DNA of 7,102 bases. Source: Acidimicrobiaceae bacterium. Lineage in GTDB: Bacteria; Actinomycetota; Acidimicrobiia; Acidimicrobiales; RAAP-2. Made by a program: the position numbers and the translations under genes. Location: contig PLXU01000063.1 in assembly GCA_003151555.1 (NCBI GenBank), forward strand, positions 1-7,102. Reading direction: 5' to 3'. Shown piece by piece: positions 6,603-7,102 of this stretch (within the stretch, counting starts at the first letter, position 1; each line of letters begins with the position of its first letter). A model generated the notes under the pieces. That model was not told the origin of the DNA and did no database searches. It worked only from the letters and a program-made list of their open reading frames with translations.

Positions 6603-6635
6603 AGCAACATGATAGCATGCTACTACGCTACTATG
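6600..6635. promoter_or_regulatory. 36-bp imperfect palindrome between hisR and hisA, probable HisR operator
   Basis: The axis lies between 6617 and 6618. The inner 10 bp (6613-6622, TAGCATGCTA) and the outer arms CATAG (6600-6604) and CTATG (6631-6635) are perfect inverted repeats. Over the whole span 13 of 18 mirrored base pairs match. Four TAGC/GCTA half-sites are present: ATAGC at 6601 and 6612 (11 bp apart, one helical turn), and GCTAC at 6619 and 6627. The palindrome covers the start codons of both divergent genes, so bound repressor would block both promoters. HisR binding is inferred; only the symmetry is seen directly. Confidence 0.72.
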
Positions 6636-6638
6636 CAA
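6609..6638 (-). promoter_or_regulatory. Putative promoter of the his operon (hisR), leaderless
   Basis: Minus strand: a TATCAT hexamer (6614-6609) lies six bases before the hisR ATG, the spacing expected when transcription starts at or near the start codon. A poor -35 candidate, TTGCAT (6638-6633), lies 18 bp further upstream and overlaps the hisA start codon. On the plus strand, the mirror position holds TACTAC (6621-6626), six bases before the hisA ATG, a weaker -10 candidate for hisA. Both would lie inside the palindrome. Confidence 0.45.
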
Positions 6639-7102
6639 CTGATCCCCGCCATCGACCTGCTCGGCGACGACGCCGTACGACTCGAACAGGGCGACTACGA
6701 CCGCGTACTGTTTCGCCAACCCTTGGAAGAGTTCATGGGCCGCATCGTCGCGACGGGGCCGTCCATGATCCACGTGGTTGACCTCGAGGGAGCTCGCGAG
6801 GGCGCGATACGCCTGGACGTCGTGCAACGCTGCGTGCGGGCCGCCGGCGGCATTGCCGTGCAGGTGTCAGGTGGGATTCGCTCGATCGAAACCGCGCACG
6901 CCGCGTTAGCGGCGGGCGCGTCACGGGTGATCGTGGGCACCGCGCTGTGGAGCGAACCGACCGCCCTGGCGCGCTTCGTCGGCGCGCTGGCCGATCAGTT
7001 GGTCGCGGCCATTGACGTGCGCGATGGTCTGCTCGCGGTACGCGGATGGCTCGCCACGAGCGGACTCAACGTCGATGACGCGATCGAACAATGCGCAGCG
7101 AC
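6633..7102 (+). CDS. hisA: Phosphoribosyl-formimino-AICAR-phosphate isomerase HisA, 5' part (runs off the right edge)
   Basis: 156 codons of a HisA/PriA barrel protein are present, starting at ATG 6633 and open at the window end; full-length HisA is about 240-250 residues. HisA isomerises ProFAR to PRFAR, the substrate of HisH-HisF. Visible motifs are IPAIDLL with catalytic D8, VRLEQGDY (15-22), HVVDLEGA (47-54), VSGGIRS (78-84) with phosphate-binding glycines, VIVGTAL (99-105), IDVRDG with D128 as the second catalytic aspartate, and GW..TSG at 138-144. No Shine-Dalgarno precedes the ATG, so a leaderless transcript is likely. In some actinobacteria the homologue PriA also does the TrpF reaction; the visible part does not settle which type this is. 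It is divergent from the rest of the pathway and shares its control region. Confidence 0.95.
   Translation, partial: MQLIPAIDLLGDDAVRLEQGDYDRVLFRQPLEEFMGRIVATGPSMIHVVDLEGAREGAIRLDVVQRCVRAAGGIAVQVSGGIRSIETAHAALAAGASRVIVGTALWSEPTALARFVGALADQLVAAIDVRDGLLAVRGWLATSGLNVDDAIEQCAA

Noticed and set aside
5462..6604. Long plus-strand open frame of 380 codons opposite hisG and hisR
   Set aside because: It is antisense to two well-supported genes; its translation is rich in Arg, Ser and Ala with no recognisable motifs, typical of shadow frames in high-GC DNA.
6603..6827. Upstream in-frame extension of hisR across the hisA start
   Set aside because: It would be antisense to hisA and would make the protein much longer than YerC-type regulators; the ATG at 6602 gives the usual 104 residues.

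Overview
The window is a nearly complete histidine biosynthesis locus from a high-GC bacterium. The minus strand carries one gapless gene run, hisR-hisG-hisD-hisCB-hisH-hisF-hisIE (6602 down to 1036). hisA is transcribed divergently on the plus strand (6633 to the right edge, cut off). High GC, frequent GTG starts, apparently leaderless starts for both divergent genes, and a TrpR/YerC-type repressor heading a his operon suggest a deep-branching actinobacterium, possibly Acidimicrobiia-like. The taxon is an inference and is not proven by this sequence.

Layout from left to right. 1-155 (minus) is the 5' part of a small membrane protein gene. 203-967 (minus) encodes a seven-helix membrane protein with two Glu-x-x-Glu motifs, resembling FTR1-type metal permeases, and probably forms an operon with the partial gene. 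968-1035 is a short spacer with only a weak hairpin. 1036-6602 (minus) is the his operon, in which every adjacent gene pair overlaps (4, 4, 8, 4, 19 and 4 bp in transcription order). 6603-6632 is a 30-bp divergent control region inside a 36-bp imperfect palindrome. 6633-7102 (plus) is hisA.

Pathway: HisG makes phosphoribosyl-ATP. HisIE carries out the next two steps, pyrophosphohydrolase and cyclohydrolase. HisA isomerises the product. The HisH-HisF pair makes imidazole glycerol phosphate (IGP). The HisB half of the HisC-HisB fusion dehydrates IGP, and the HisC half transaminates the product. HisD oxidises histidinol to histidine. Only histidinol-phosphate phosphatase (HisN) is missing from the window. 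HisR, a TrpR-superfamily protein, is the first operon gene and probably represses both its own operon and hisA through the shared palindrome.

The main points of interest are: (1) the HisC-HisB fusion joining two consecutive pathway enzymes; (2) the operator palindrome, whose axis lies exactly midway between the two start codons, both probably leaderless; (3) an unusually compact HisD that keeps its catalytic and zinc residues but lacks about 80 residues compared with E. coli HisD; (4) a seamless, compact operon with hisA moved out of its usual place. I found no RNA genes, CRISPR array, insertion sequence or other sign of a mobile element.
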